This document shows, in pieces, positions 52,818 to 61,894 of a stretch of DNA of 64,000 bases. Source of the stretch: Nostoc sp. 106C (GTDB taxonomy: Bacteria > Cyanobacteriota > Cyanobacteriia > Cyanobacteriales > Nostocaceae); assembly GCF_002154725.1 (NCBI RefSeq), contig NZ_MTAW01000082.1, forward strand, positions 1-64,000. The letters are read 5' to 3'. A program made the translations under genes and the position numbers. The notes under the pieces were generated by a model. It saw nothing but the letters and a program-made list of their open reading frames with translations, did not search any database and had not been told where the DNA came from. How positions within the stretch are numbered: the stretch's first letter is position 1; the number at the start of each line of letters is the position of its first letter.

Positions 52818-53402
52818 TCACCCCTGGCGGTCAAATTTTTTCATCGGAGCTGCCATCTGCCTTTCTTCGCTCAAATCAGCAGACTGAACTTCTATCACGC
52901 CTCGGAACATATTCATACCGCAGGTAAAACTATAAGTACCTGGATTATCGGGTGTAAACTCAATGGCTGTGACTTTGTTGAGTGGCAAATCTTGGGCGAT
53001 GTGGAAATCTGGGAGCTTGATTTTTGCTAAACAATTGCTAGAGTCACGTCGCAGAAAATTCAGGCGGACTGGCTGCTTCGCATTAACTACAACTCGGCTC
53101 GGTTCATAGCCGCCATCTACGGTAATGCTCACCTCTTGAATACCGTGATAAGCTTGTGCTGTTTGGGATTTGGGTTTGCTCAACAGAAACCACCATAACT
53201 CCAAGCCAATTAATGCCAAGCCGCCAACTGTAACTGCACCTTTAATTGCTAGTGGTTGTTCAATAGGTTGAAATTGTGTCCTTGGTGATTTTTCTGAGGC
53301 TGGCATTTCATGAGTCATGTCTGCTACTGCTGTACCTGAAGCTACGCCAAACAGCAATCCCAAGCTAACTATACTGCGGAGAATTACTTTGCAACTCAAC
53401 AT
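52818..53402 (-). CDS. Exported cupredoxin-domain protein of the copper operon
   Basis: About 194 residues from ATG 53402 (MLSCKVILRSIVSLGLLFGV), six bases after AAGGAG; the longer open frame overlaps the ATPase gene and is unlikely. A signal sequence (to about residue 28, ending TAVADM) is followed by a second hydrophobic span (GAVTVGGLALIGLELWWFLL) and a cupredoxin-1 barrel. Likely Cu ligands are in SNCLAKIKLPDFH and FTCGMNMFRG (Cys, Met). It begins 14 bp after the CopA stop, so it is in the same operon and probably binds copper in the periplasm or at the membrane. Confidence 0.75.
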   Translation of the reverse strand: MLSCKVILRSIVSLGLLFGVASGTAVADMTHEMPASEKSPRTQFQPIEQPLAIKGAVTVGGLALIGLELWWFLLSKPKSQTAQAYHGIQEVSITVDGGYEPSRVVVNAKQPVRLNFLRRDSSNCLAKIKLPDFHIAQDLPLNKVTAIEFTPDNPGTYSFTCGMNMFRGVIEVQSADLSEERQMAAPMKKFDRQG

Positions 53403-53415
53403 TTTCATCTCCTTG

Positions 53416-55719
53416 TTATAAAACTGTTTTTGCTTGGAAATTACGCAGACGCAGAGCGTTTGTAACCACAGAAACCGAACTAAAAGCCATTGCTGCACCT
53501 GCAACGATTGGGTTTAGCAACCAACCAAAGATAGGGAAAAGAATACCAGCAGCAATCGGAATACCAAGAACGTTGTAAATAAAGGCGAAGAATAAATTTT
53601 GGCGGATATTGCGAATTGTGGCGCGGCTGAGTTGAATGGCTGTGACAATACCTTGTAAATCGCCAGATATCAGCGTAATATCACTAGCTGCGATCGCAAC
53701 ATCTGTGCCAGTCCCAATTGCGATCCCTACATCGGCTTGTGCTAAAGCTGGTGCATCATTTATCCCATCACCAACCATCGCGACAATTTTAGATTTTGAA
53801 GCGGAAATTTTCCTCTGCTCCCCTGCTCCTCTGCTCCCTTGCTTTTCTTCTTGCAAAGACTTAATCACCGCCGCCTTTTGATCGGGGCGGACTTCTGCTA
53901 AGACGCGCTTGATCCCAACTTCACGGGCGATGGATTCTGCGGTAGGGCGATTATCCCCCGTCAGCATCACCACCTCTAAACCGAGTTTTTGCAATGCTCT
54001 TACTGCTTGTGCGGAAGTGGGTTTAATCGCATCAGAAATTCCCATTAATCCTTTGATTTCGCCATCAACTGCCAGCCAAATTGCAGTTTTACCCAAATAT
54101 TCTAAACGCTGTTTATCTTTTTCTAATTCTTGGGTGTTAATGCTTAATTCTGCCATCCAGCGTTGTGTACCGATTTGCACTAGGCGCTCTTGAATAATAC
54201 CTTGCACACCACTACCCGCGACTGCTTCAAAGTCTTTAACTTCTGCTAATCCCACTTCTTGAGATTGAGCATATCTCACAACCGCCTCTGCTAGTGGATG
54301 TTCAGAATTGCGTTCCACAGATGCGGCTAGTTGTAGTAGTTTGATTTCGTTACCATTAGCAGTGCCGTTGACTGTGACAAAATCCGTGACTGTTGGTTTA
54401 CCTTGGGTAATCGTTCCTGTTTTGTCTAAGACGATGGTTTGAATTTTGTGTGCTAGTTCTAGGCTTTCGGCTCCCTTAATTAAAATGCTGTTTTCTGCAC
54501 CTTTCCCTGTTCCTACCATCACCGAAGTTGGTGTGGCTAAACCTAAAGCACAAGGACAAGCGATAATTAGTACCCCAACTGTAGCAATCAGCGCTAAGGT
54601 GGGATTGCCCATGAAGTTGAACCAGATGATAAAAGTAAAAAGAGCGATCGCAATTACTACAGGTACAAACCATGCCGTTACTCGATCTGCTAACCGTTGA
54701 ATTGGGGGTTTAGAACCTTGCGCCTGTTGCACTAGTTGGACAATCTGCGCCAATACGGTATCTTTGCCAACTCGCGTCGCCCGGAATTGAAAACTTCCAG
54801 TTTTGTTAATGGTAGCTCCAATTACTTCATCTCCTACTTGCTTTTTGACTGGTACACTTTCCCCTGTCACCATTGCTTCGTCAACTGTGGATGTCCCCTC
54901 AATCAATTCTCCATCTACAGGAATCTTCTCCCCAGGACGAACCAGCACCACATCACCAATTTGCACTTCTGCAATTGGCACATCTACCTCGAGTCCGTTG
55001 CGAATTAGCCGCGCAGTTCTGGCTTGTAAGCCGATTAGTTGGCGAATAGCCGCCGAGGTTTGCCCTCTGGCACGATTTTCTAGCCATCTTCCTAAAAGAA
55101 GTAAGACAATAATCACAACAGCGGCTTCATAATATACATCCGGCATCAATCCTTGAGCAATCAAGAACCCAGGGAACACAGTCACCGCAAGCGAATAGAT
55201 ATATGCTGCTCCCGTGCCTAGAGAAACTAGCGTATCCATTGTTGCAGTGTGGCGTTTAAAAGCTTTCCAGGCATTTTTATAGAAATCAGCACCGCACCAA
55301 AACAACACCGGAGTTGTCAGTAGCAATTGCACCCAAGGATTATGCAACCATGTAGGAATCAAAGGTAAATCTAACCCGGTCATCATCGGTAACGAACCGA
55401 TTACTAACACAACACCAATCACCGCACCCACAGCAACTTTCTGTAGCAGGTGGCGGGACTCTCGTAAACGAGCCGTTTTCTCCCCATCGTCTTCTTCGGC
55501 TAACTCTTGAAGCGGATAAGCAGAGTAACCGGCTGCATCCACTGCATCTTGGATAGCTTGTAAATCAGTTTTTCTGGGGTCATACTCTACTGTGGCTTGC
55601 TCTGCCCCAAAATTCACACTGCATTGATTGACACCAGAGACAGAACGAATTGCATCTTCAACACCTCTAGCACAGGAGGCACAACTCATGCCGCGCAGTT
55701 TGAGTGTGGCATTCTCCAT
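53416..55719 (-). CDS. copA: Cu(I)-exporting P1B-type ATPase (CopA-like)
   Basis: A 767-residue heavy-metal ATPase. The N-terminal HMA domain has GMSCASC (C13, C16); the transmembrane metal site is CPC (388-390) in [12 protein letters not shown]; the phosphorylated residue is D432 (DKTGT); hinge motif [30 protein letters not shown] near the end is the P1B-1 (copper) signature of the last membrane helix. Residues about 626-636 ([11 protein letters not shown]) come from an in-frame CTCTGCTCC-type repeat. A MerR-type operator lies 44 bp upstream. It may be the CtaA/PacS or the detoxifying type; the operator favours export. Confidence 0.92.
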   Translation of the reverse strand: MENATLKLRGMSCASCARGVEDAIRSVSGVNQCSVNFGAEQATVEYDPRKTDLQAIQDAVDAAGYSAYPLQELAEEDDGEKTARLRESRHLLQKVAVGAVIGVVLVIGSLPMMTGLDLPLIPTWLHNPWVQLLLTTPVLFWCGADFYKNAWKAFKRHTATMDTLVSLGTGAAYIYSLAVTVFPGFLIAQGLMPDVYYEAAVVIIVLLLLGRWLENRARGQTSAAIRQLIGLQARTARLIRNGLEVDVPIAEVQIGDVVLVRPGEKIPVDGELIEGTSTVDEAMVTGESVPVKKQVGDEVIGATINKTGSFQFRATRVGKDTVLAQIVQLVQQAQGSKPPIQRLADRVTAWFVPVVIAIALFTFIIWFNFMGNPTLALIATVGVLIIACPCALGLATPTSVMVGTGKGAENSILIKGAESLELAHKIQTIVLDKTGTITQGKPTVTDFVTVNGTANGNEIKLLQLAASVERNSEHPLAEAVVRYAQSQEVGLAEVKDFEAVAGSGVQGIIQERLVQIGTQRWMAELSINTQELEKDKQRLEYLGKTAIWLAVDGEIKGLMGISDAIKPTSAQAVRALQKLGLEVVMLTGDNRPTAESIAREVGIKRVLAEVRPDQKAAVIKSLQEEKQGSRGAGEQRKISASKSKIVAMVGDGINDAPALAQADVGIAIGTGTDVAIAASDITLISGDLQGIVTAIQLSRATIRNIRQNLFFAFIYNVLGIPIAAGILFPIFGWLLNPIVAGAAMAFSSVSVVTNALRLRNFQAKTVL

Positions 55720-55762
55720 ATAATTCCTCCAACTACCAAATGGAGTTTACAACTGATTCCAT

Positions 55763-55793
55763 CTTGAATCCTCCAGTGCTCTGGAGAGTCAAG
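55763..55793 (-). promoter_or_regulatory. MerR/CueR-type operator/promoter of copA
   Basis: On the minus strand CTTGACTCTCCAG and CTGGAGGATTCAAG flank AGCA. TTGACT and CAAGAT frame a 20-bp spacer holding the dyad, as in CueR promoters. The half-site CTTGACTCTCCAG differs from the CTAGACTCTCCAG half-site at the merR gene (11080) at one position. Confidence 0.75.
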
Positions 55794-55976
55794 GGGTTGT
55801 AATGAAGAATTTTTTCGAGGCACACACTATAAATACTTATGAGCAGAAATATCTTGAGTGTTGAACTGGGGATTGAGGATAATGCGATCGGTGTTATGAC
55901 TAGGTGAATTGCACCAATTGAAAACTTCCGCAGATATCATGTCAATAGTTTCTTGACAAACTACTAGTAGGGACTA

Positions 55977-56615
55977 TTATGTTCCCGGACGAGAGCGAAT
56001 ACGATCGGGTATATGATGGCGATCGCCTAATATTTCTAACAAAGGACCATTAACATCAAATTTAACCATACTTACCGACGCGACCAAAATATTCACCCGG
56101 TAACGATAGCGTCCCAAATCAATTCCCAGTAAACTGCAAAGCATAATCCGAATCGTGGCTTTATGGGAAACTACTAAGACATTACCTTGGGGATATTTTT
56201 CTTGAATTTCAGCAATTACAGGCATAGAACGGTTAGCAATATCTACCGCAGTTTCTCCACCTATTGGTGCATTCCAAGCGGGTTCTGTCAACCATTTTAC
56301 ATAGTTGTCTGGGTAATTCTCTTGGACAAACGATTTACTCTTAGTTTCCCATTCGCCGTAACTACCTTCTCTAAGCCCATCACGCAACTGCATATCCATA
56401 CCGATAGCATCACAAAATGGCTTGGCAGTTGCAATTGTGCGCTTCATTGGGCTAACATAAACTGCTTCCCACTTCAATTTTTGATAAACATTGGCAAAAC
56501 TCTCTGCCATTTGCATCCCTTCCGAGGTCAACTCCGCATCAGTTCCACCGCAGAAATTACCACTTTGACTAAACGTAGTTTCTCCGTGTCGCAATAAATA
56601 TAAATTGAGTGTCAT
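55977..56615 (-). CDS. Histidine phosphatase family protein
   Basis: A 212-residue phosphoglycerate-mutase-like protein from ATG 56615 (MTLNLYLLRHGETTFSQ); the frame is open for 31 more codons upstream but the family starts here. LRHGET carries the catalytic histidine, and VVSHKATIRIML the second one; MKRTIATAKPF holds the usual Arg. It dephosphorylates small phosphorylated metabolites; the substrate is not known. Monocistronic between copA and the EF-G gene. Confidence 0.85.
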   Translation of the reverse strand: MTLNLYLLRHGETTFSQSGNFCGGTDAELTSEGMQMAESFANVYQKLKWEAVYVSPMKRTIATAKPFCDAIGMDMQLRDGLREGSYGEWETKSKSFVQENYPDNYVKWLTEPAWNAPIGGETAVDIANRSMPVIAEIQEKYPQGNVLVVSHKATIRIMLCSLLGIDLGRYRYRVNILVASVSMVKFDVNGPLLEILGDRHHIPDRIRSRPGT

Positions 56616-56992
56616 AGCTTGTATCGCGATTGGGATAAGGAGTTTGTGCAAAAATAAAATAGCATTAATTTTGCAATCGAATCTGTGACCCCATGACAAA
56701 GTAATCAACCAAAAAAGTCAATCAACCACAAACTTTTGAACTCGAAGACAAAAGTAGTGGTTTCAGCAATGATAAAGCGATGCCTTCGGCAAGGTCTTCG
56801 ACGAACGCAGAAATTTTATGTCTACTGAAAGTACTTGTTTTGTTAACCAAAGTACTTGTGTGTACATTCTAGTCTTTTGAAGGCAATACTGTTCAAATAA
56901 GCCTTTTTTCTCTCCCTCAGTTTCAAGAGCTTCAAAAGCTTGCTCATGTGTATCAACTTTAAAGCAAAACCGTATGATGCGTTCAGTATTTA

Positions 56993-57026
56993 ACAAGAGG
57001 ATAGATCCAACGATCTACCCTCTTGT
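56993..57026 (-). terminator. Terminator hairpin of the EF-G gene
   Basis: ACAAGAGGATAGATC and GATCTACCCTCTTGT form a 15-bp stem (one mismatch) with a CAAC loop, ten bases past the EF-G stop. The T-run is weak. Confidence 0.6.
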
Positions 57027-57035
57027 GATTTTCAA

Positions 57036-59048
57036 CTATTGGCTACTAGCTTGTCTGTAACAGGCAAATTCCATTGTGAAAGTTGCCATCCCCGCAGTTT
57101 GCGATCGCAAGTCTGTAGAATAGCCAAACATGCGTGTTAGGGGTACTTCCGCCCGAATCACTGAGTATGCTTGCATGGTTTGGGAACCCAATAGCAAACC
57201 CCGACGGGAGGAGATATCACCTTGCACTCTACCCAGATACTCGTTGGGTGTTTCCACCTCTACCAGCATAATTGGTTCGAGGATGTAGGCATTGGCTTTA
57301 GCGATCGCACTTGAGAGTGCTTGATGAGCTGCTGCACGGAATGCCAATTCTGAAGAGTCAATTGGGTGATAGGAACCCCCTTCGAGAACGACTTTTACCC
57401 CAGTAACGGGATAACCTTCCAAAGGGCCTGATTGCATCGCTTCGCGGAAACCTTTTTCGCAAGCAGGAATATACTCTTTGGGAATTGCACCCCCAACTAC
57501 CTTACTTTCAAAGACAAATGGTTCGTCTGTAGGTTCAATCCACCCACTAACATGGGCATATTGACCCGATCCTCCGGTTTGTTTTTTAAGTCGGTAATCG
57601 AAGTGCGCTTTTTGCCCAATCGTTTCTCGATATGCCACTGCTGGTGTACCAACGTATACCTCGGTGTTATATTCCCGTTGAATGCGCTCCAAGTAGATTT
57701 CTAGATGAAGTTCACCCATACCAGAAATCAAAGTTGCCCCTGATTCTTGGTCAATGCTCAATTTGAAGGTTGGATCTTCTTTTTGAAAGCGGTTAAGGGC
57801 TTTGGAAAGGCGATCGCTATCTTCTTGTTTTTTAGGTGTCACAGCCAGTGTAATTACTGGGTCTGGTACAAACATTTTTTCCAAAGATACCAATGGTTCC
57901 CCACTACAAAATGTATCCCCAGAAGCACAATCTACACCCAACAGCGCCACAATATCCCCAGCCTCGGCAACTTTTACCTCTTCTCGCTTATTGGCGTGAA
58001 TTCGCACCAACCGACCAATTTGCACTCGTTGTCCGGTACGGGAATTGTAGACAGTATCACCTTGTTTTAATGTCCCCGAATAAATTCGAGTGTAGGTTAA
58101 CTGCCCAAAGGATTCCACAGTGAGTTTGAATGCCAAAGCCACTAAGGGATCTTCAGGATTGGGGTAAAGGCTAACAAACTCTACAGTTTTGACAATTTCC
58201 CTATCTATAGGCGATGGAAGGTAAAGAGCGATCGCATCTAACAAGTTCTGCACTCCTTTGTTTTTGAATGCCGAACCTAGCAATACTGGTGTTAGTTGCA
58301 GGCTCAAGGTAGCTTGACGGATGGTTTGCCAAATCAATTCTCTTGGAACTTCCTCATTTGCTAGTAGCAGTTCGGTCATTCTTTCTGAGAACAACGACAA
58401 AGCATCAAGCATTTTGTCTCGTGCTTGTTGTGCTTCCTCCACAAGTGCGTCAGGAATTAATTTTTTCACCATATATTCTCCGTTTTCACCCTCAAAGTAG
58501 CAAGCTTCCATTTCTATGAGGTCAATCACCCCCTGAAATTGGTCTTCGCTACCGATAGGGTATTGGAGTAACAAGGTATTCAACTGCAAGCGATCGCGCA
58601 TTGCTTGCACGACGCGAAACGGATTGGCTCCTACACGATCCATTTTGTTGATGAATGCTAAACGCGGTACGCGATATCGCTTCATCTGGCGATCCACCGT
58701 GATCGACTGGGACTGTACACCCGCCACGGCACACAGCACCATTACGGCTCCATCCAATACCCGTAGAGCACGCTCAACTTCAATCGTAAAATCTACGTGT
58801 CCTGGTGTATCAATTAAGTTAATTTGTGTATCATGCCACTGACAGGTGGTAGCAGCGGAAGTGATGGTTATACCATGTAATTTTTCCTCTGGCATAAAGT
58901 CCATCGTTGCACCCTTGCCGCCTCCCCGTACTTCCTCAATTGCATGGATTCTGCCTGTGTAGAAGAGAATTCGCTCTGATAGCGTAGTTTTACCAGAGTC
59001 GATGTGAGCAGAAATACCAATATTCCGGATGCGTTCTCGGGGAACCAT
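57036..59048 (-). CDS. fusA: Elongation factor G paralogue
   Basis: A 670-residue translational GTPase that should promote ribosomal translocation. G1 is AHIDSGKTT (14-22), G3 LIDTPGH, G4 NKMD, and all five EF-G domains are present, with the C-terminal [20 protein letters not shown] and [10 protein letters not shown]. It differs from the canonical EF-G: G1 has IDSGKT (not IDAGKT), as in mitochondrial EF-G1, and switch I reads LHGITITSA where RGITI is nearly invariant (R to H at residue 58). It is slightly short (usual 690-700). No str-operon partners (rpsL, rpsG, tuf) are adjacent, so it is probably a secondary copy. Confidence 0.88.
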   Translation of the reverse strand: MVPRERIRNIGISAHIDSGKTTLSERILFYTGRIHAIEEVRGGGKGATMDFMPEEKLHGITITSAATTCQWHDTQINLIDTPGHVDFTIEVERALRVLDGAVMVLCAVAGVQSQSITVDRQMKRYRVPRLAFINKMDRVGANPFRVVQAMRDRLQLNTLLLQYPIGSEDQFQGVIDLIEMEACYFEGENGEYMVKKLIPDALVEEAQQARDKMLDALSLFSERMTELLLANEEVPRELIWQTIRQATLSLQLTPVLLGSAFKNKGVQNLLDAIALYLPSPIDREIVKTVEFVSLYPNPEDPLVALAFKLTVESFGQLTYTRIYSGTLKQGDTVYNSRTGQRVQIGRLVRIHANKREEVKVAEAGDIVALLGVDCASGDTFCSGEPLVSLEKMFVPDPVITLAVTPKKQEDSDRLSKALNRFQKEDPTFKLSIDQESGATLISGMGELHLEIYLERIQREYNTEVYVGTPAVAYRETIGQKAHFDYRLKKQTGGSGQYAHVSGWIEPTDEPFVFESKVVGGAIPKEYIPACEKGFREAMQSGPLEGYPVTGVKVVLEGGSYHPIDSSELAFRAAAHQALSSAIAKANAYILEPIMLVEVETPNEYLGRVQGDISSRRGLLLGSQTMQAYSVIRAEVPLTRMFGYSTDLRSQTAGMATFTMEFACYRQASSQ

Positions 59049-59345
59049 AATGACTTCCTTGATTATTGAAGCAACAAACAGTTACTGCCTGAGCAGTAAC
59101 ATTATCCATATTACAATTGTAATACAAATTGATTTATTGTCCAATAGCTATGCTTTGAGCAATGAGTCGAATCGTGCTATTGAATAACATGAAATCGAGA
59201 AGTCATGATAGATTTTATGAGTCAAGCAGACTACAAAAAGCTTTTCCACCTTGGTTTAGAGACGCTTATCTCAGTAGGGTATAAAAAATCGCTGAAACGG
59301 AATGCGGGTTATCTTTAATCTCTTAAAGGCTATCGCCGTCCTGTT

Positions 59346-59450
59346 ATACCAATTCACGAAATTATTGATACAAATTACTTCCTCTGCTCCTCTGTTTCCT
59401 CTGCTCCCTCTGCTAGCCGATATGTATCATTTTTAAAGTGAAATGGTATT
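59346..59450. mobile_element. MITE-like element TATACCAATTCAC..GTGAAATGGTATT
   Basis: ATACCAATTCACGAAATTAT at the left mirrors AATACCATTTCACTTTAAAA (complement of the right end). The centre is a CCTCTGCTCC low-complexity stretch. Part of the gene-free stretch 59049-59658. Confidence 0.55.
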
Positions 59451-59526
59451 AGCTCGACTTTATCCATTGCCTGTGCCTCCTAAGCTGCTAAACTGGGTTG
59501 CAAAATAGCAGCCCAGTTTAAAACTA

Positions 59527-59649
59527 TACGCCTTATGTGAATTAAAAATACCCAAGCGGTAGCAAGGGTTTCAAGCTGTGGTTTAGCCAAGATGTTTAGC
59601 TATGTTGACGTATTTACGCCTTTCCAGACTCCAACTCACATAAGCCGTA
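59527..59649. mobile_element. MITE-like element with 17-bp terminal inverted repeats
   Basis: TACGCCTTATGTGAATT (59527-59543) and the complement of 59633-59649, TACGGCTTATGTGAGTT, match at 15 of 17 positions. The 123-bp element has no coding potential. It ends ten bases before the tauD stop codon. Confidence 0.6.
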
Positions 59650-59658
59650 CTATATAAG

Positions 59659-60627
59659 TTACGAAAGCACGGGTTCAGCTTCTCGGTGTTCGGCTTTCTT
59701 CTTCAATACGGTTGGTAATTCGCTAGTTAAAGGCTCACCTTCTACTACTTGCGATCTAAAGCCATCAGGGCCGACAGGAATATCACCAGTAATGGTGGTG
59801 CGATAAAGTACGCGCTCAACTTCTATATGATCTAGATCCTGAGGGGCTAAATGTGCGGTGGCACGGTTGTCCCAGAAGGCAATATCACCGTTATTCCAGC
59901 GGAAGCGAGTAATGTAGGCTGGCTTGGTGATTTGATTGAAGAATAACTCCAGCAGTAAGTCACTTTCTTGTGGCGATACGTCGAGAATATGCGAGGTGAA
60001 GCCAGGGTTCACAAACAATGCACGTTCGCCTGTCTCTGGATGCACCCGCACAACTGGGTGAATAGAAACCTGGGGATTGGCGGCGATGCGCTGTGCAAGC
60101 TTACTGTTGCTAGATAAGCGTAAACGCGCATTGAAGCGATGTTCTGCTTTTAATGTGTCTGCTAGCGCCCGCAGAGGTGCTGATAGACCCTCGTAAGCTG
60201 CAACTAAATTAGTCCACTGTGTATCACCACCAAAGCTGGGGACGTTAACTGCGCGCAAAATAGATCCCGCAGGTGGGTTAACAACTGCTGTAACATCGGT
60301 GTGCCAACGGTTCTCGTAGCTAGCACGACGCAGACCATTTTTTCGTTCGTAGCGGCTGCGGTCAATTGGTAATATTTCTGCAAAGCCTTCAATTGGTTCA
60401 TCCTCGTGGGGATGTGCATAGGTCACTTCGCCAAAACGAGATGTGAATGCAATCTGTGCCGCATGGTCAATGTTCTGATTGCGAAAGAAGATGACTTTCC
60501 ACTTCAACAGTGCTTGGCGAATTTCGGCTACTGCTTCATCGGATAGAGGACGGGAAAGGTCTACACTGTCGATTTCCGCACCGATGAAACCGGCTACTGG
60601 TTTGACTTCAATATGCTTGTTGCTCAT
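59659..60627 (-). CDS. TauD/TfdA-family dioxygenase
   Basis: A 322-residue 2OG-Fe(II) dioxygenase of the taurine dioxygenase family, which frees sulfite from sulfonates. The iron ligands are H109 and D111 (RWHTDVTAV) and H259 (ATAHLAPQD); R276 (LYRTTITG) binds 2-oxoglutarate. The N-terminal VAGFIGAEIDSVDLSRPLSD and the VIFFRNQNI strand are typical. Length is a little above TauD (about 280). Sulfonate-related context: SsuA-like binding protein at 61895 and a broken SfnG-like monooxygenase next to it. Alkylsulfonates or taurine are plausible substrates. Confidence 0.85.
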   Translation of the reverse strand: MSNKHIEVKPVAGFIGAEIDSVDLSRPLSDEAVAEIRQALLKWKVIFFRNQNIDHAAQIAFTSRFGEVTYAHPHEDEPIEGFAEILPIDRSRYERKNGLRRASYENRWHTDVTAVVNPPAGSILRAVNVPSFGGDTQWTNLVAAYEGLSAPLRALADTLKAEHRFNARLRLSSNSKLAQRIAANPQVSIHPVVRVHPETGERALFVNPGFTSHILDVSPQESDLLLELFFNQITKPAYITRFRWNNGDIAFWDNRATAHLAPQDLDHIEVERVLYRTTITGDIPVGPDGFRSQVVEGEPLTSELPTVLKKKAEHREAEPVLS

Positions 60628-60836
60628 TTAATAAATTCTCCAGCGTTTTACCTGGGCGGTATTCGCACTTGTTTACTTCTTGGGTGTTGATATTAAGTGC
60701 AAGCGATCGCTTCTGTAATTATAATACACTAAATCGATAGATTTACCGTATTATAAAATAATCCAACGCAGTGATTTCCGGCAGTTCTGGATTCAGCATC
60801 CTGGATGACCTGTCCCCACTTAGTTTAGAGTTCACC

Positions 60837-60941
60837 ATGTCAAAACCACGTTATGGTATTTGGGCACCTGTTGGTGGTAACTTTGGCCCTCTAGATACTG
60901 AAGAAGAACCTGTTGATGCGAGTTACGAGCGATCGCGATCG
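60837..60941 (+). pseudogene. N-terminal fragment of an SfnG-like FMN monooxygenase
   Basis: ATG 60837 reads MSKPRYGIWAPVGGNFGPLD then TEEEPVDASYERS, the start of luciferase-like flavin monooxygenases of the dimethyl-sulfone (SfnG) type. After about 33 codons similarity stops at GCGATCGCGATCGCC (a double HIP1). The remaining 300 or more residues are missing. The frame then runs on meaninglessly. Confidence 0.7.
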
Positions 60942-61090
60942 CCTGGGGATTGCTTCGGGATTGCTATCTTTATCACGTACCTGCGGTAATACCGTAGGCG
61001 TTTCCCTAATTGGTGCAGTATTTGGCGGCTTAATCGCCAATGTTGCTGCTGGTGCAGATGTATCTGTCAGCAACGCCCCATTTTTTAATC
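60931..61090 (+). pseudogene. Internal/C-terminal fragment of an MFS drug transporter
   Basis: In a different frame from the preceding fragment, GATCGCGATCGCCTG reads DRDRLGIASGLLSLSRTCGN then TVGVSLIGAVFGGLIAN, the segment before a late span of DHA2-type MFS exporters. It begins at the HIP1 repeat and ends at the cutA 3' end. No start or complete domain is present. Confidence 0.7.
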
Positions 61091-61402
61091 TGAATAACGT
61101 ATGGGAACTTCAGCATTCAACCAGGCTAAAAATTTTTCATTAATATTAGTAGGTGATATTTCGGCAATGAAGTTAGTGTAATTAATGTGCTGGCTAATTA
61201 ATTTTTCAATCTCATGATGATAACCTGCTTGAGTTTTGATAATAAGCACTACTTCTGGCTCTTCTGTAATTTCTCCTTGCCATATATAAGCGCAGGTAAT
61301 CGGAAACCAATTGACGCAAACAGCAAGTTTCTCTTCTAACAAAGCACGACCGATTTGGCGGGCTTCATCTGTATTATTCAAGGTGATGTAATATAGTTTC
61401 AT
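61085..61402 (-). CDS. cutA: CutA1 divalent-cation tolerance protein
   Basis: A 105-residue CutA1 protein from ATG 61402 (MKLYYITLNNTDEARQIGRA). The family features are ALLEEKLAVCVNWFPITCAY, IWQGEITEEPEVVLIIKT and ISPTNINEKFLAWLNAEV. CutA1 forms very stable trimers; a link to copper tolerance is historical and its true function unclear. It is divergent from the YpeA-like gene with overlapping 5' ends. Nearby copA does not prove a link. Confidence 0.85.
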   Translation of the reverse strand: MKLYYITLNNTDEARQIGRALLEEKLAVCVNWFPITCAYIWQGEITEEPEVVLIIKTQAGYHHEIEKLISQHINYTNFIAEISPTNINEKFLAWLNAEVPIRYSD

Positions 61403-61423
61403 AGAATTTTTTTTTACTATAAT

Positions 61424-61846
61424 ATGCAAAACATAAATTTATTGCTGCGACCCTATCAAGAGCAAGATGAAGAACAAGTAATTAATTTGTGGTATCGTTG
61501 CAATTTAGTAATGCCTTGGAATGACCCAAAACAAGATATTCGTCTCAAATTACAAGTACAATCAGAATTATTTCTTGTTGGTTTGATTGCAGCTAAAGTT
61601 GTTGCTACTATCATGGTAGGGTATGAAGGACATCGTGGTTGGTTCAACTATTTAGCTGTAGCACCAGAGTATCAACGACAAGGTATTGGTAAGTATATGG
61701 TTGAGCAAGCAACTATGAAACTCAAATCTCTAAATTGTCCAAAAATAAACATCCAGGTACGTAATTCAAATATAGATGTTATTCAGTTCTACGACCATCT
61801 AGGATTCAAAATAGATGATGTTATTAGTATGGGTAAACGTTTGTGA
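61424..61846 (+). CDS. GNAT acetyltransferase, YpeA type
   Basis: A 140-residue single-domain acetyltransferase. It starts LLLRPYQEQDEEQVINLWYR, has the strand MVGYEGHRGWFNYLAVAPEY, the acetyl-CoA loop QRQGIGKYM (QxxGxG) and VIQFYDHLGFKIDDVISMGK, the YpeA-like ending. All acetyl-CoA contacts are present. The substrate is unknown. It shares a 20-bp upstream region with cutA, which points the other way. Confidence 0.85.
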   Translation: MQNINLLLRPYQEQDEEQVINLWYRCNLVMPWNDPKQDIRLKLQVQSELFLVGLIAAKVVATIMVGYEGHRGWFNYLAVAPEYQRQGIGKYMVEQATMKLKSLNCPKINIQVRNSNIDVIQFYDHLGFKIDDVISMGKRL

Positions 61847-61894
61847 ATATTGCCAAAATTCTGTTTGATCAAGGGCTAACCTATCATCAGCTAA

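Noticed and set aside
52403-53504. Longer start for the cupredoxin protein at 53504
   Set aside because: It would overlap the copA coding end by about 90 bp and lacks a signal sequence at its N-terminus; ATG 53402 has AAGGAG and a signal peptide.
56763-56996. A 77-codon open frame on the minus strand after the EF-G gene
   Set aside because: It starts at a TTG inside the EF-G terminator hairpin and its last third is a dispersed repeat (GCGATGCCTTCGGCAAGG). A small real gene is possible but not supported.
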